From Pomacea canaliculata (Eukaryota; Mollusca; Gastropoda; Architaenioglossa; Ampullariidae): a stretch of DNA of 64,000 nucleotides. This document shows positions 63,353-64,000 of this stretch, one piece after another. The notes below the pieces were generated by a model that ran no database searches, was not told the DNA's origin, and was given only the letters and a program-made list of their open reading frames with translations. Within the stretch, counting starts at the first letter, position 1, and every line of letters starts with the position of its first letter. The position numbers were made by a program, and so were the translations under genes. The stretch lies in the NCBI RefSeq assembly GCF_003073045.1, contig NC_037595.1, positions 6,126,227 to 6,190,226 on the forward strand. Reading direction: 5' to 3'.

Positions 63353-63728
63353 TGTTGATCAATCATCAATCATCGCTAATCATTCATCATCATCAACGAT
63401 AATCATCATGATCATCATTAAACAAAGATAATGATCATCAACAAAGATCATCATCATCCTCATCATCGTCAACAAAGATAATCAATCATCATCTACAACA
63501 ACAACAAAGATAATCATCATCATTATCATTAACAACAACAAATATAATCAATCATCATCATCATCATCATCATCAACAACAACAACAAAGATAATCATCT
63601 ATTATCATCAACAACAAAGATAATCAATCATCATCAACAACAACAAAGATACTCAATCATCATCTACAACAACAACAACAAAGATAATCATCATCATCGT
63701 CAACAAAGATAATCAATCATCATCATCT

Positions 63729-63768
<40 letters not shown>

Positions 63769-63950
63769 AGATCATCATCCTCATCCTCATCAACAAACAT
63801 CATTATCATCAAACATCATCATTAAGAAATATAAACAAACATCATTAACAAACATCATCAACAAACAAACATCAACAAACAAACTTCATCAATGTACATC
63901 ATGAACACTCATCATCAACATGACTATCACCAACACCACATCAACACATG
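63353..63950 (+). repeat. CAT/CAA compound microsatellite field
   Basis: Interrupted runs of ATC/CAT and AAC/CAA triplets, with a recurring longer phrase AACAACAAAGATAATCATCA. It borders the decamer satellite directly and loosens toward the window end. Confidence 0.9.
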
Positions 63951-64000
63951 AGCAGCATAGCAATGTCATAGATAACTTTCAACTTCTCCGTCATTCAGTT

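Noticed and set aside
60682..63369. An 895-codon minus-strand open frame of FSEVQRSSAK repeats
   Set aside because: A 10-bp repeat with no stop codon in any phase is open by construction. No start context, splice site or non-repeat domain is present.
63353..64000. Telomeric or subtelomeric end because of repeat density
   Set aside because: No TTAGGG-type repeats are visible; the sequence is CAT/CAA microsatellite.

Overview
The window reads as nuclear DNA of an invertebrate animal, plausibly a mollusc (inference). Genes are intron-rich, introns are AT-rich, and the proteins are clear orthologues of animal housekeeping genes. Fragments of several non-LTR retrotransposons, a tRNA-derived SINE and a MITE-like element lie between and inside them. 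I cannot name a species.

Layout: (1) 83-4247, minus: the first six coding exons of PNISR. The gene runs off the left edge. (2) 7339-7480: a compact divergent promoter shared with COQ3 (7479-10368, plus, five exons, 341 aa). (3) 10.4-16.0 kb: gene-poor, with a LINE tail and two unidentified groups of minus-strand exons. (4) 16049-19286, minus: a five-exon member of the MATCAP/DUF1704 (KIAA0895) tyrosine carboxypeptidase family with unusual N-terminal hydrophobic segments and a probable GC-AG intron. (5) 19.7-20.5 kb: a decayed LINE. (6) 21875-24166, plus: EEF1AKMT1, four coding exons, 216 aa. (7) 26113-34838, minus: ABCB7, fifteen coding exons, 775 aa, with at least four mobile-element remnants in its introns and a SINE just upstream of its start codon. 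(8) 36660-40952, plus: sialate O-acetylesterase (SIAE), nine exons, 504 aa, with a clear TATA box. (9) 42459-42556: an isolated homeodomain recognition-helix exon. (10) 46.98-63.95 kb: about 17 kb of tandem repeats. These are a noisy 67-68 bp satellite, a 100-N gap, a decamer satellite arranged in variant blocks, and a CAT/CAA microsatellite field. The very long reading frames in this part come from stop-free repeats and are not genes.

The genes do not form one pathway. COQ3 (ubiquinone synthesis) and ABCB7 (mitochondrial export linked to Fe-S metabolism) are both mitochondrial. EEF1AKMT1 modifies a translation factor, SIAE acts on sialic acids in the secretory/lysosomal route, and PNISR is an RS-type nuclear protein. 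All exon models were derived by hand from splice sites, reading phase and remembered family similarity. No database search was run.
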